From: Pseudomonadota bacterium
GTDB taxonomy: Bacteria; Pseudomonadota; Gammaproteobacteria; Acidithiobacillales; Acidithiobacillaceae
DNA length: 64,000 nucleotides
Direction: 5' to 3'
NCBI GenBank assembly: GCA_021821885.1
Contig: JAKARO010000004.1
Span: 42,982-106,981, forward strand
This document shows positions 19,845 to 28,437 of the stretch, piece by piece (within the stretch, counting starts at the first letter, position 1; every line of letters begins with the position of its first letter). The notes below the pieces were generated by a model. The model saw only the letters and a program-made list of their open reading frames with translations. It searched no databases and was not told the DNA's origin. The position numbers were made by a program, and so were the translations under genes.

Positions 19845-20351
19845 TCAGGAAGCAGCCGGAAGGGTAGCCGGGATATCCTTGACGAGTTTTAGAAACGCCG
19901 AGAAGGGTGTCATATTCTCCATGGCCTCGAATTTTGGGCCCTTGAAATTCAGCCGTCCAAACATCATCGCCATCATGGGGGATCCCATGTGGTGCCAGTT
20001 ATGGGTGGTTGCCCACATCTTGTAGTCATGGCTGTAGTTGAGGGCGGCAATCTTGGCAGGGCCGCCGTAAATGCACTCGGCCTTCCCGTTTTTCGGAGCA
20101 ATTTCCAGCTGGACTGGCGGACTGCCTTTCAGGCTGGAATCAGAGATTTCCATCACCTTATAACCTTTTCCGCCGTTATTTTTTACCCAAGATCCCCCAA
20201 GCTTGTCGGCCAGGGTAGGGCTGCTGTTCCAGGCGGTACAGAGTTCCTGTGCCCATGCTGGAGACATGAACACCGGTGTGCCGGCAAGGGCGAAACCCGA
20301 CACCATAAGTCCTGCAGCCAGAATTCCCGCTGACGCTATTCTTTTGGACAT
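19845..20351 (-). CDS. Secreted SCP2-like (sterol-carrier-type) protein, uncharacterised
   Basis: This 168-residue precursor has a typical signal peptide: basic MSKR, hydrophobic ILAAGLMVSGFALAG, and probable cleavage after the AWA near residue 35. The mature part contains PVQLEIAPKNGKAECIYG, then a segment rich in Met and Trp, then MFGRLNFKGPKFEAMENM. That last stretch resembles the SCP2 pattern in which a short helix and the GKLNxKG strand close a lipid pocket. Two cysteines could form a disulfide. A GAGGAG ribosome site precedes the ATG. It is monocistronic, between gatB and dgt, near but outside the hopanoid locus. Binding of a hopanoid or fatty acid is speculation; the fold match is by eye only. 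Confidence 0.6.
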   Translation of the reverse strand: MSKRIASAGILAAGLMVSGFALAGTPVFMSPAWAQELCTAWNSSPTLADKLGGSWVKNNGGKGYKVMEISDSSLKGSPPVQLEIAPKNGKAECIYGGPAKIAALNYSHDYKMWATTHNWHHMGSPMMAMMFGRLNFKGPKFEAMENMTPFSAFLKLVKDIPATLPAAS

Positions 20352-20620
20352 GCTGCTCTCCTCGACTGTCTTTTATATAGGAAACACAACCCGCGTCGAG
20401 CAGTATATTCTCCTTTCCCGGAGGGGGGTAACAAACTGTTTTTAGGGATCAATAAATTAATAAAAATTTAGAATATAAGGATTTTTAGCATTTCAGGAGG
20501 CGATGGAGGATTGGGCATGAACAGTGCAGATGTCCAGCATGGAAGAAAAACAGTCTGCAGGAGGAAAGGTGCTGTTGCCCTGTCATAGAGATTTACGGTT
20601 TCTGGGTGCACTGTTTCTGG
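20352..20620. other. 269-base intergenic region with an AT-rich island and inverted repeat
   Basis: This is the longest gene-free stretch in the window, lying between the 5' end of the SCP2-like gene and the 3' end of dgt. On the minus strand a TATATA box is near 20376-20381, within the putative leader of the SCP2-like gene. It is bracketed by CTCGAC (20361-20366) and GTCGAG (20395-20400), a 6-bp inverted repeat. A second TATACT-like box lies upstream of it. Positions 20440-20490 are markedly AT-rich compared with the surrounding DNA. A promoter for the SCP2-like gene is likely here, but no -35 box could be fixed. No convincing terminator for dgt was seen. Confidence 0.4.
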
Positions 20621-21772
20621 CTAGATACCATCCCGCGGGTCAAAAAGCCGGCTGTATTCTGCTATGGCAAACCGGTCTGTCATCCCAGCCACATAATCTG
20701 CTACAACGCGCGCACGCTGGTGCGGATCTTCACCATTGCAGTGAAGCCTCTCCTGATATTTCAGTGGGAGAAGGGCTGGATCTCCGAACAGAATCCCGAA
20801 CAGTTGGTGCACGATGCGTTTTGCTTTTTCGGCCTGCCGGTGAACTCGGGGATGGCGGTAAAGATTCTGCATCAGGAACTGTTTGAGCTGGCGTATTGCC
20901 GCTCCGATTTCCTGACTGTGGGAGGCGGCAGGAGAGGGGTGCCGACGGACCTCATCCAGTGTTTCAATGCCCGCTCCGGAAATACGCCGGCGGGTTTCCT
21001 CGACCAGATCCGTGATGAAAAGGTTGATCAGCCGGCGTCCTGTTTCATGTCGCAAAACAGTCCCCCCGGCATGAGGATAGCGCTGCTGGACTTCACGAAA
21101 AATGTCGCCGAAAAGTGTGCCCGCACAGAGGTCATCCAGATCGATGAGGCCTGCCCGCAGGCCATCATCAATATCATGATTGTTATAGGCAATTTCATCT
21201 GCAAAGTTGGTAATCTGCGCTTCCAGGGTAGCCTGGGTACCATCCAGGAAGCGCTGGCCTACATCTCCCATCTTGGCCGCACGGCTGCGGCTGCAGTGCT
21301 TCAGGATGCCTTCCCGTGTCTCAAAGCTGAGATTGAGCCCTGTGAAATCTCCATAGCGTATTTCCAGTACGTCTACGACCCGGAGGGACTGGATGTTGTG
21401 TTCGAACCCACCATATTCCCCCATGCAGGCGTTCAGGGCATCCTGTCCGGCATGGCCAAACGGCGTGTGGCCGAGGTCGTGCGCGAGAGAAATAGCCTCG
21501 ACCAGATCTTCATCCAGCCCAAGCTGGCGCGCGATTGAGCGCCCAACCTGGCCGACCTCCAGGCTGTGGGTCAGGCGAGTGCGGTAAAGATCTCCCTCGT
21601 GGTTCACAAACACCTGGGTTTTGTATTCCAGGCGCCGGAAGGCCGTGGAATGTATAACGCGGTCCCGGTCCCGCTGGTAGCCACTTCTGCCGCCAGTCGG
21701 GCACTCCTCGGGATAATGGCGGCCGCGGCTCTGGTTGGCGTGGGTAGCGTAGGTTGCCAGCTGCTGGATCAT
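20621..21772 (-). CDS. dgt: dGTP triphosphohydrolase-like HD-domain protein
   Basis: This 383-residue protein belongs to the deoxyguanosinetriphosphate triphosphohydrolase-like family, which hydrolyses dNTPs to nucleoside and triphosphate. The HD metal site is complete: His in RTRLTHSLEVGQ, the HD pair in SLAHDLGHTPFGHAGQ, and a downstream Asp in ADEIAYNNHDIDDGL. The N-terminal RDRDRVIHSTAFRRLEYKTQVF is diagnostic. Its ATG overlaps the thyX stop by four bases, coupling dNTP hydrolysis to thymidylate synthesis. Substrate preference among dNTPs cannot be read from the sequence. It is the last gene of the pil-aro-thyX-dgt run. Confidence 0.93.
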   Translation of the reverse strand: MIQQLATYATHANQSRGRHYPEECPTGGRSGYQRDRDRVIHSTAFRRLEYKTQVFVNHEGDLYRTRLTHSLEVGQVGRSIARQLGLDEDLVEAISLAHDLGHTPFGHAGQDALNACMGEYGGFEHNIQSLRVVDVLEIRYGDFTGLNLSFETREGILKHCSRSRAAKMGDVGQRFLDGTQATLEAQITNFADEIAYNNHDIDDGLRAGLIDLDDLCAGTLFGDIFREVQQRYPHAGGTVLRHETGRRLINLFITDLVEETRRRISGAGIETLDEVRRHPSPAASHSQEIGAAIRQLKQFLMQNLYRHPRVHRQAEKAKRIVHQLFGILFGDPALLPLKYQERLHCNGEDPHQRARVVADYVAGMTDRFAIAEYSRLFDPRDGI

Positions 21773-22596
21773 GGATGCGGGAGGTTCTCGCTGTTCCGCT
21801 TTTCTGCCAGGACCTCTTCCATGACGCTGGCCAGCAGGGGCAGCCTTCGGCTGAAAAGCAGATAGGCCGCATCAGCATACTGCCGGATTTCATACTGGGC
21901 ATCTTTTTTGCGGCGAAGGTTGAAAAAATTCATGAGACTCCGGAAGTTGACAGTCCAGTAGACATCGGAATAGGCGGCTACGGGCAGGGCATTGCGAAGC
22001 AGTTCTCGTGCCCGTCCCCGGTATGGGTCACGCCCCCCTTCCTTGGGAGGCAGGACTCCATGACTGCGTGCATCCTCAATACGGTGGCACGCCTTTGTAT
22101 ACTGTTCCTCATACCAGAAGAAAAGGTTTCCCATGAGCCGGCTGTATTCAGCCATGGCCTCCTCATCCAGTACCGCGAACCCGTCTACCGTCCGGGCTTC
22201 CAGATCGGGAATGTAGGCAGCTGAAATCGGTTTCCGGTACCGCATGGAAAACTCGTTCCAGCTGGAAATGCGGTGTTTGACCCACTGTCGAAGGACAAAA
22301 ATGGGCGCAATGAACCGGTAGCGGAAGTAAATGGTTTCAAAGGGTGTACCATGCTGGTCGCGGAGCAGCTGGTACAGCAGCCGACGGTCACGATCCGTGA
22401 AGTCGGCTGCCGAGCCAAGACGCTGGTTGGTGGTGCTGATGCGCGCTGTATTGATGATGGTGGCCTCATCTCCCCAGGTATCTTCCAGCTCGATAAAACC
22501 GAAATTTCCGATGCAAAGACAGGCATCCGGGTTCACGGACAGCCTGTTTTGCATTTCTTCCTGAAGTTCGGTGGTTGCCCGGTTACATTCTGTCAT
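21769..22596 (-). CDS. thyX: Flavin-dependent thymidylate synthase
   Basis: ThyX methylates dUMP to dTMP using methylene-tetrahydrofolate, FAD and NADPH. The 275-residue protein has the family motif as KHRISSWNEFSMRY; the usual first Arg of RHRxxSxNE is Lys here. Other family features are TPFETIYFRYRFIAPIFVLRQW before the motif and the YSDVYWTVNFRSLMNFFNLR substrate-binding region, with the conserved Arg. ATG 22596 lies one base after the aroB stop and is preceded by GGAG. Longer starts inside aroB are unlikely. It overlaps dgt by ATGA. Presence of thyX suggests that thyA may be absent, which is not testable here. Confidence 0.94.
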   Translation of the reverse strand: MTECNRATTELQEEMQNRLSVNPDACLCIGNFGFIELEDTWGDEATIINTARISTTNQRLGSAADFTDRDRRLLYQLLRDQHGTPFETIYFRYRFIAPIFVLRQWVKHRISSWNEFSMRYRKPISAAYIPDLEARTVDGFAVLDEEAMAEYSRLMGNLFFWYEEQYTKACHRIEDARSHGVLPPKEGGRDPYRGRARELLRNALPVAAYSDVYWTVNFRSLMNFFNLRRKKDAQYEIRQYADAAYLLFSRRLPLLASVMEEVLAEKRNSENLPHP

Positions 22597-22597
22597 T

Positions 22598-23686
22598 TCA
22601 GGACTCCATGAATGCCTGCAGTGTCTGGCGAATGGCTGCTTCCGGGACATCTCCAGTAATAATTGCCTCGCCAATACCCCGCAAAAGAATGAACCGGATC
22701 TGTCCGCCCTGGGCCTTCTTGTCTACCCGCATGTACCGCAGATAATCGTCCGCCGGCAGACGGGGGGCCACAGTAGGAAGACCAGCCGACTCGACAATCC
22801 TGTAAATGCGCTGCTGTTCGCTTTCCCTGAGAAGATCAAGCCGGCGGGAAAGGTCTGCAGCCAGTACCATGCCAATGGCAACGGCCTCTCCATGCAGATA
22901 GGTTCCATAGCCTGATGCCACCTCAATGGCGTGACCGAAGGTGTGCCCATAATTGAGAATGGCCCGCAGCCCTCCCTCCAGTTCATCCCGGGCCACAATT
23001 TCGGCCTTGTCTGCACAGGAATCGAGAATGACTTTCATCAGTGCATCCGTTTCCCCGGAGAGAACTTCATCAAGATGCTCCTCCAGCCAGGCAAAAAAAC
23101 CCGGATCGCTGATCAGCCCGTACTTGAAGACTTCCGCCAGCCCAGAACGGAATTCCCTCTGGGGAAGGGTATCCAGGGTATCGACATCGGCGATAACAGC
23201 CCGTGGCTGGTAAAATGCCCCAATCATGTTCTTGCCGAGGGGGTGGTTGACTCCGGTCTTGCCACCCACAGAAGAATCGACCATGGCGAGGAGGGTAGTG
23301 GGGATCTGGATAAACGGAATACCCCGCTGGTAAATGGCAGCGACAAAACCGCCGAGGTCGCCGATAACCCCGCCGCCAAGGGCACAGAGGGTGGAGTCCC
23401 GTCCGAAACCCGCCTTCAGCAGCTCTCCACAGATAGACCCGGTTTGCTGCAGGGATTTCGTGTTTTCTCCGGCGGGCACTACGATTTCCAGGAGCTCTTC
23501 TTTTCCGCCCCGACGCAGGGTTTCCCGCAGGGAAGCCAGATGGAGGGAGGCCACATGGCTGTCCGTAAGAATGGCGACCGGGCCGGGATTGAGGTGGGGG
23601 ACCAGCAGTTCCGGATCATGGAGAATACCGGATCCGATCCGGATAGGATAGGATCTGGGACCTAGGTCTACGTGCAGGCTGGGCAT
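22598..23686 (-). CDS. aroB: 3-dehydroquinate synthase
   Basis: AroB converts DAHP to 3-dehydroquinate in the shikimate pathway, using NAD+ and a divalent metal. The 362-residue protein shows the NAD-binding GGGVIGDLGGFVAA, the TTLLAMVDSSVGGKTGVNHPLGKN active-site block, and metal ligands in the EVFKYG and NYGHTFGHAIE segments. GEAVAIGM supplies the third ligand. ATG 23686 is preferred because the protein core starts there; ATG 23719 would add 11 unconserved residues. Neither has a strong ribosome site. It follows aroK after a 110-base gap and runs directly into thyX. Confidence 0.96.
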   Translation of the reverse strand: MPSLHVDLGPRSYPIRIGSGILHDPELLVPHLNPGPVAILTDSHVASLHLASLRETLRRGGKEELLEIVVPAGENTKSLQQTGSICGELLKAGFGRDSTLCALGGGVIGDLGGFVAAIYQRGIPFIQIPTTLLAMVDSSVGGKTGVNHPLGKNMIGAFYQPRAVIADVDTLDTLPQREFRSGLAEVFKYGLISDPGFFAWLEEHLDEVLSGETDALMKVILDSCADKAEIVARDELEGGLRAILNYGHTFGHAIEVASGYGTYLHGEAVAIGMVLAADLSRRLDLLRESEQQRIYRIVESAGLPTVAPRLPADDYLRYMRVDKKAQGGQIRFILLRGIGEAIITGDVPEAAIRQTLQAFMES

Positions 23687-23796
23687 GTCTTGGGCTCTGT
23701 GACGGTCATTCTTTCCCATTGTAGGGTTCTGGCCGGGGCATGCAAGGGGGCTTTCTGCTGGCCTGCCCCTGTCCTTGTCAGGCTGCCCTGGATTTG

Positions 23797-24357
23797 CTAG
23801 GAAGGGACCGTGCGCTGCTGCAGGTAACGCAGAATGCGCCGCAGAACCTGATCGGACTTGAGGCGGTCCCCAACGACCCGGAAGTGGGCGGTTTCAAGGT
23901 AGAAGGGGACTCTCTGGCTGGCCAGATCCTGCAGGCGCTGAGGGAGGTTTTCCACCTGCAGGAGTGGCCGGTGGCGGTCATGGCGGAGTCTGCGTAGCTG
24001 TTCATCTACCCCGACATCCAGGTAGATGACCTCTCCCATGGTCCGGAGCAGGGAGCGGTTGCGGGGATCCAGTATGGCGCCACCCCCGGTAGCGAGTACC
24101 TTCCCGGTAGGTTCCCCGGCAATGTCCTTCAGTGTCCTGTATTCGCGTTCCCGGAAGCCGCTTTCTCCCTCAATAGCGAAAATGGTGGGAATATCCACAC
24201 CAGTGGCTTCGGTAATCCGGGCATCGGAATCCACAAAGGGCAAGCGAAGACGGACGGCCAGAAGCCGTCCGATAGTGGTTTTCCCTGAGCCCATGGGCCC
24301 TATAAGGATAATATTAGGAGCCGCTACTGACACGGACGGCGTTTCCGGCCGGGCCAT
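23797..24357 (-). CDS. aroK: Shikimate kinase
   Basis: AroK phosphorylates shikimate with ATP. The 186-residue protein has the Walker A motif GPMGSGKTT, the shikimate-binding FVDSDARI (DxD), FREREY with its Arg, and the GGGAI loop. The lid RHDRHRPLL follows. ATG 24357 follows a GGAG ribosome site and lies within the 3' end of pilQ (44-base overlap). A farther upstream ATG would lengthen that overlap to 107 bases and is unlikely. The pilQ-aroK-aroB order is conserved in many gamma/betaproteobacteria. Confidence 0.95.
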   Translation of the reverse strand: MARPETPSVSVAAPNIILIGPMGSGKTTIGRLLAVRLRLPFVDSDARITEATGVDIPTIFAIEGESGFREREYRTLKDIAGEPTGKVLATGGGAILDPRNRSLLRTMGEVIYLDVGVDEQLRRLRHDRHRPLLQVENLPQRLQDLASQRVPFYLETAHFRVVGDRLKSDQVLRRILRYLQQRTVPS

Positions 24358-26632
24358 TCTCCACTCCGCCTCCAACGATTTTTGGGGTGATGAATACAAG
24401 AAGTTCTGTCTGGGAGTCATTGTAGTTGCGGCTCTTGAACAGCCATCCTAGCAGAGGGATATCCTGCAGGACGGGTACGCCCGTATTGTAATGGCTTTTG
24501 TTCTCCGTATAGATTCCGCCGATGACGATAGTTTGCCCATTGTTGACAAGAAGTTTGGTTTTTACTTCCTGGGTGTCAATGGGTACACCCGAAACGGTGG
24601 TCTGCGCATAGTTGGGCTGATTGTTGGTCGCATCCACATTCATTGAGATTTTGCCGTTAGGTGCGATATGCGGGGTAACCCGGAGACTCAGTTCCGCTTT
24701 CTTGAAGGAAACCGCCGTCGCTCCACTGCTGGCAGCCTGCTGGTAGGGAATTTCCTGCCCCTGGGCGATTACGGCCTTTTCGTTGTCTTCAGTGAGAACC
24801 TTTGGACTGGAGATGATTTTTGCCCGGTTGCTTGCCTGCAGGGCCTGCAGCTGGAGGTTCAGTACCCGGCTGCCTACCGCATTGCCCAGCTGGAAGCCGA
24901 GGGAGGCCGGACTGAATCCCGTAAGGGCGCTGCCCGCAGGAGCGTACGCCGGGAGGTTGACCAGCCAGGGAAGGGCTGATGTTGTGGAACTTCCGGTTGA
25001 ACCTGCCCCCCCCGGGGCCGGGCTGCCCAGACTGCTGGTCGTTGCCGGACTGGTACCTGCAAGATTGATCATCCCGCCACCACCAGCAGAAGTGTAGGTT
25101 CCTCCCCACTGGATCCCCAGGGACTGCGCGGCATTCGTGTCAATCTGGACGATGCGCGCCTCAATCAGGACCTGGGGAACCGGCCGGTCAATTTTCGCGA
25201 TCAGCTTGCGGATGTTTCTGATATCCTCAGGAGTATCACGTACGAGAAGACTATTGGTCCTGGTGACGACGGCCACGGAACCGCGGGGACCCAGGAGAGA
25301 ATTTCCGATGAGGCTGCTGCTTGGTATGCCAAGTGCGCCTGCCAGTGCGGCGCTTTGTTCCCGGTTCAGCCCTGTCTGGGATTCCTGGTTGATCTGCCTG
25401 GAGAAACCCTCAAGCAGGTGGGCAATCTGGCTGGCCCGGGCATATTTTAATGGAATCAGCTCGGTAACGAGAGGTTCCAGCTTGCGTCTGCTGGCTGCTG
25501 CCTTCAGCTCGGCTTCTTCCTGGCTGCTAATCTGTCCCGCGGGGGCTACCCAGAGAATATTGCCCACATGTTTGACGGCAAGGCCCTGGGATTCGAGGAT
25601 GACCCGGAAGGCCTCTTTCCATGGCTCGTTTTTGAGACGGATGGAGAGACTGCCGCTGACGCTGTTGGACACAACAATATTTTGGTGGGTGAAGTCGGCA
25701 ATTACCTGCAGGGCATCCCGTACGCTGATGTTCTGGAAATCCATGCTGAGCCGGGCGCTGTTCGCCGGGTTGCCGGATTGATTCCTTGTGCTCTGCCGGC
25801 GTACGGAAATCATGGTTCTCTGCCCCAACTGGTAGGCAGCATACTGGAATGGGCCACTAACGTGGAAGACCAGTCGGGTAGAGTGACCCAGGGGATAGGC
25901 ATCCACAGACTGTACGGGTGTGCCGAACTGGGTTACACCAAAACGGTGGACCAGACTGGCAGGCAGCTGGGTATTCCGGAGTGAAACTACCAGCCTGCCG
26001 TTTTCCCGGGTCACGTTCATCCGGGGCTGTGGTCCGCCCATGTCCAGGGAAAGGACCCCGGCACCACTGTTTTCGCGATGGAAAGACAGGTTACGGATCT
26101 GGGTGCTTCCTGCGGAAACGGAAAGCGGAACGGGCTGGACTGCTGCTGCAGGCGGAACTGCCGGAGCCACAGCAGGGCCCCCGGAGGTGGTAGTTCCAGG
26201 CTTCATGAGGGGGACAAAGCCGATATGGTAGCCGGAAGAGGTTGGCTGCACCATCACGGCCTGGGGGGTGGAAAGCAGCAGGTCCAGATGGGCGTTCCTG
26301 CCGGAGTTCCGGGTGAGGACATTTTCAACCGATCCTCCAGCAGTTACCACCCCTACAGACGGGAGAAAATGGGCATCCTGGAAGTTTATTCGTACCCGAT
26401 AGCCGCCATTATAAGTATTGACATCGTAGGCCGGGCGGCTGTTGCTCCGCACGGACAGGCTAGTTCCGGTCTGTCCGGGTTCGAGCTGTACCTGGCTGAT
26501 CAGGCTTTCTCCCCACGCGGAAGCGGAACCCAGGGCGGCAAGCGTGGCAACGGCCACCAGGCAGGCCTGCCGCAGGGGATGAGGTCTGGCCAGTCCTGCC
26601 CGGAATTGGGGGGGAAGATCAGTTCTGTTCAT
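24314..26632 (-). CDS. pilQ: Type IV pilus secretin PilQ
   Basis: PilQ forms the outer-membrane ring through which type IV pili leave the cell. The 772-residue precursor has a signal peptide (residues about 1-40), then N-terminal beta-rich AMIN-type repeats that bind peptidoglycan. The STN/N0 domain begins near LSMDFQNISVRDALQVIADF, followed by N1 (PLKYARASQIAHLLEG). The C-terminal secretin core includes LIEARIVQIDTNAAQSLGIQWGG, ITPHIAPNGKI-like RVTPHIAPNGKI and VPVLQDIPLLGWLFKSRN. The Gly/Ser-rich insert near residues 520-560 is a normal variable region. It follows pilP by 46 bases. Confidence 0.97.
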   Translation of the reverse strand: MNRTDLPPQFRAGLARPHPLRQACLVAVATLAALGSASAWGESLISQVQLEPGQTGTSLSVRSNSRPAYDVNTYNGGYRVRINFQDAHFLPSVGVVTAGGSVENVLTRNSGRNAHLDLLLSTPQAVMVQPTSSGYHIGFVPLMKPGTTTSGGPAVAPAVPPAAAVQPVPLSVSAGSTQIRNLSFHRENSGAGVLSLDMGGPQPRMNVTRENGRLVVSLRNTQLPASLVHRFGVTQFGTPVQSVDAYPLGHSTRLVFHVSGPFQYAAYQLGQRTMISVRRQSTRNQSGNPANSARLSMDFQNISVRDALQVIADFTHQNIVVSNSVSGSLSIRLKNEPWKEAFRVILESQGLAVKHVGNILWVAPAGQISSQEEAELKAAASRRKLEPLVTELIPLKYARASQIAHLLEGFSRQINQESQTGLNREQSAALAGALGIPSSSLIGNSLLGPRGSVAVVTRTNSLLVRDTPEDIRNIRKLIAKIDRPVPQVLIEARIVQIDTNAAQSLGIQWGGTYTSAGGGGMINLAGTSPATTSSLGSPAPGGAGSTGSSTTSALPWLVNLPAYAPAGSALTGFSPASLGFQLGNAVGSRVLNLQLQALQASNRAKIISSPKVLTEDNEKAVIAQGQEIPYQQAASSGATAVSFKKAELSLRVTPHIAPNGKISMNVDATNNQPNYAQTTVSGVPIDTQEVKTKLLVNNGQTIVIGGIYTENKSHYNTGVPVLQDIPLLGWLFKSRNYNDSQTELLVFITPKIVGGGVENGPAGNAVRVSSGS

Positions 26633-26678
26633 GCTCTGTCAATCCTTCTGAAGATCTCTTGGACAAGGCCGATGTCAA

Positions 26679-27218
26679 TCATGTGGGAGACTGCATCCGG
26701 ACTGTGGTCGTACTTTTCTGGAAGCCACCAAAGGCGTTGGGGAGATACTGGAGAACGGTAACCGTCCGGTTTGCGGCATTGATGTCCACGATATGCCCAT
26801 TTTTGTTGCCAATCCCGTCGCCCTCTCCGGCCCGGTATATCTTGCCGCCTGGCGTAAGGAAAACTCCCCAGTACCTTCCATTGCTGGCCTGCACAATGCC
26901 TGTCAGGGTCAGGCTTCCAAGTGCATATTTTTCAAGTGGTTGCAGGGGAGATTTCCGTACGGGAGCGGTCCCTGCCGAAGCAGCGGCTTCCCTGCGCAGG
27001 AGCAGTTCGGAAAAGCTGGTAAAGGGATCACGGCTGGCGGGATTGCTGTACGCTGTCGGGCTGTAGATGGGAACCGGAGGAAGGGGCGGGATATGCGCTG
27101 CAATCTTGGGTCCGGCCGCGACGTAGGCGTGGAGACTGGACATGCTATCATCCCGGGAACATCCTCCTGTAAGAATCACCGCGCCTAGAATGACAGTGGT
27201 CAGGATCTGGCGGTTCAT
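26679..27218 (-). CDS. pilP: Type IV pilus lipoprotein PilP
   Basis: PilP links the inner-membrane PilMNO complex to the PilQ secretin. The 179-residue precursor has a lipoprotein-type signal with Cys20 (VILTGGCSRD; Gly at -2 is slightly atypical). A Pro-rich flexible linker follows, then the beta-sandwich PilP domain with DPFTSF, LTGIVQASNGRYWGVFLTPGGKIYRAGEGDGIG and the closing strand TVTVLQYLPNAFG. The start overlaps the pilO stop by ATGA. Identification rests on domain pattern plus the conserved operon order. Confidence 0.94.
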   Translation of the reverse strand: MNRQILTTVILGAVILTGGCSRDDSMSSLHAYVAAGPKIAAHIPPLPPVPIYSPTAYSNPASRDPFTSFSELLLRREAAASAGTAPVRKSPLQPLEKYALGSLTLTGIVQASNGRYWGVFLTPGGKIYRAGEGDGIGNKNGHIVDINAANRTVTVLQYLPNAFGGFQKSTTTVRMQSPT

Positions 27219-27856
27219 CGGACAGTTCCTTTTTTGGGCGTGTTACGGCCACCAATATAGCGGTATGTTGTGGCCTGGCACTGCATGGCAAGCTCCTGCG
27301 AGGACTGTGCCTTGGCCAGAGGGCTGGCAGCACTGCCGCTGACCCTGGTGATATCGAGCCCGCCAATGGTGACGATGCGGGGCATGGCGGCAACTGCGGC
27401 AGCAAACTGGCCGATTTCGTTATAGGTTCCGACCACCTTCAGGGTCACAGGAATTTCAGCGTAAAAATTCCGGTTTACTTCGGGCAGTGGCTGGAACAGC
27501 TCGAATTCCAGTCCTCTGCTGCGACCGGCAAGAGTTACGCCATCCAGAAGGGAGGGAATCTGGCGCCGGTCGGGCAGCTGGGCGAGGAAATGCTCAAAAC
27601 GGATGTTCATGGTCCTGATCTGTTTCCGGTACGCCGGCAGTCCCGCGGCCAGGAGCTGCTTTTGGCGGACCTCGGTTTTCAGGCTCAGTACCTGGCTGCG
27701 CAGCTGGTTGTACCGGCTGTTTTCCGGGGAGATAAACCAGAACCAGGCAGCGGCACCGAGAAGCAGAATCAGGATTGCTGCGGCGATAGCCTTGAGTTTC
27801 AGGGGCCAGCGCATGACATCCTCAACCTGCATGTTGCGTATTTCATCCCAGGTCAT
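27215..27856 (-). CDS. pilO: Type IV pilus assembly protein PilO
   Basis: PilO is a bitopic inner-membrane protein that pairs with PilN in the alignment complex. The 213-residue protein has a short cytoplasmic N-terminus, one membrane helix (residues about 22-42, AIAAAILILLLGAAAWFWFI) and a periplasmic coiled-coil. The ferredoxin-like domain carries the typical PQLPDRRQIPSLLDGVTLAGRSRGLEFELF stretch in slightly altered form. It overlaps both pilN and pilP by four bases. Confidence 0.94.
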   Translation of the reverse strand: MTWDEIRNMQVEDVMRWPLKLKAIAAAILILLLGAAAWFWFISPENSRYNQLRSQVLSLKTEVRQKQLLAAGLPAYRKQIRTMNIRFEHFLAQLPDRRQIPSLLDGVTLAGRSRGLEFELFQPLPEVNRNFYAEIPVTLKVVGTYNEIGQFAAAVAAMPRIVTIGGLDITRVSGSAASPLAKAQSSQELAMQCQATTYRYIGGRNTPKKGTVR

Positions 27857-28437
27857 GGTTTTGCCTCCGCCGTCGGTGTCTTGCTGGCTGAAGCCATATG
27901 TTCCCGGATCTGCATCTGGAGGGTGAACTGTCCTACCTGTTCCCCGCCAAATTTTGTTTTGCTGATGATATCCAGCGTCGGTCTACTGAAAATCCGTGAT
28001 GCCCCGATGCGGCGCATGAAGGCAGCCACCTGGTCATTCGCCTCGGCATAGCCGCTGAGCGTGATGGCATTGCCCTGTTCCTTCAGATGTGTCAGGAAAA
28101 TTCCTGCGGGAGTGATATGGGCCAGCACGTTGAAAATCCGCACAGTCAGATCGCGGCGTTTCTGGAGGTCTTCAATCACTTTTTCACGGGCCAGCAGTTC
28201 ATCGCGTTTTTTACGCAGGTCGGCAATGGAGGCAATTTTTCTGTCGAGCTGCTGGGTGACCCCGTTCAGATAGGCCACTTTTGCCTGCTCGTCAGCGACA
28301 CGATCGCTAAAAATACCGTAGATCCCATAACATAGCAGAACGCCGAGGGCCAGTACTGCAAGCAGGCCCAGAAGAAAATACTGCTTCTGCCTGGCCCGTT
28401 TGGCCTCCCGATAGGGTAACAGGTTAATCCTGATCAT
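27853..28437 (-). CDS. pilN: Type IV pilus assembly protein PilN
   Basis: PilN has the highly conserved N-terminal INLLPYREAKR motif (residues 4-14) that docks into PilM on the cytoplasmic side. One membrane helix follows (about residues 20-43), then a periplasmic coiled-coil and a ferredoxin-like domain that pairs with PilO. At 194 residues it is of normal length. ATGA overlaps join it to pilM and pilO. Confidence 0.96.
   Translation of the reverse strand: MIRINLLPYREAKRARQKQYFLLGLLAVLALGVLLCYGIYGIFSDRVADEQAKVAYLNGVTQQLDRKIASIADLRKKRDELLAREKVIEDLQKRRDLTVRIFNVLAHITPAGIFLTHLKEQGNAITLSGYAEANDQVAAFMRRIGASRIFSRPTLDIISKTKFGGEQVGQFTLQMQIREHMASASKTPTAEAKP

Noticed and set aside
19781..19861. Hairpins between gatB and the SCP2-like gene as terminators
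   Set aside because: Stems of eight pairs exist (CGCAGGCG/CGCCTGCG; TTCCGGCT/AGCCGGAA), but neither is followed by a T-run on either strand.
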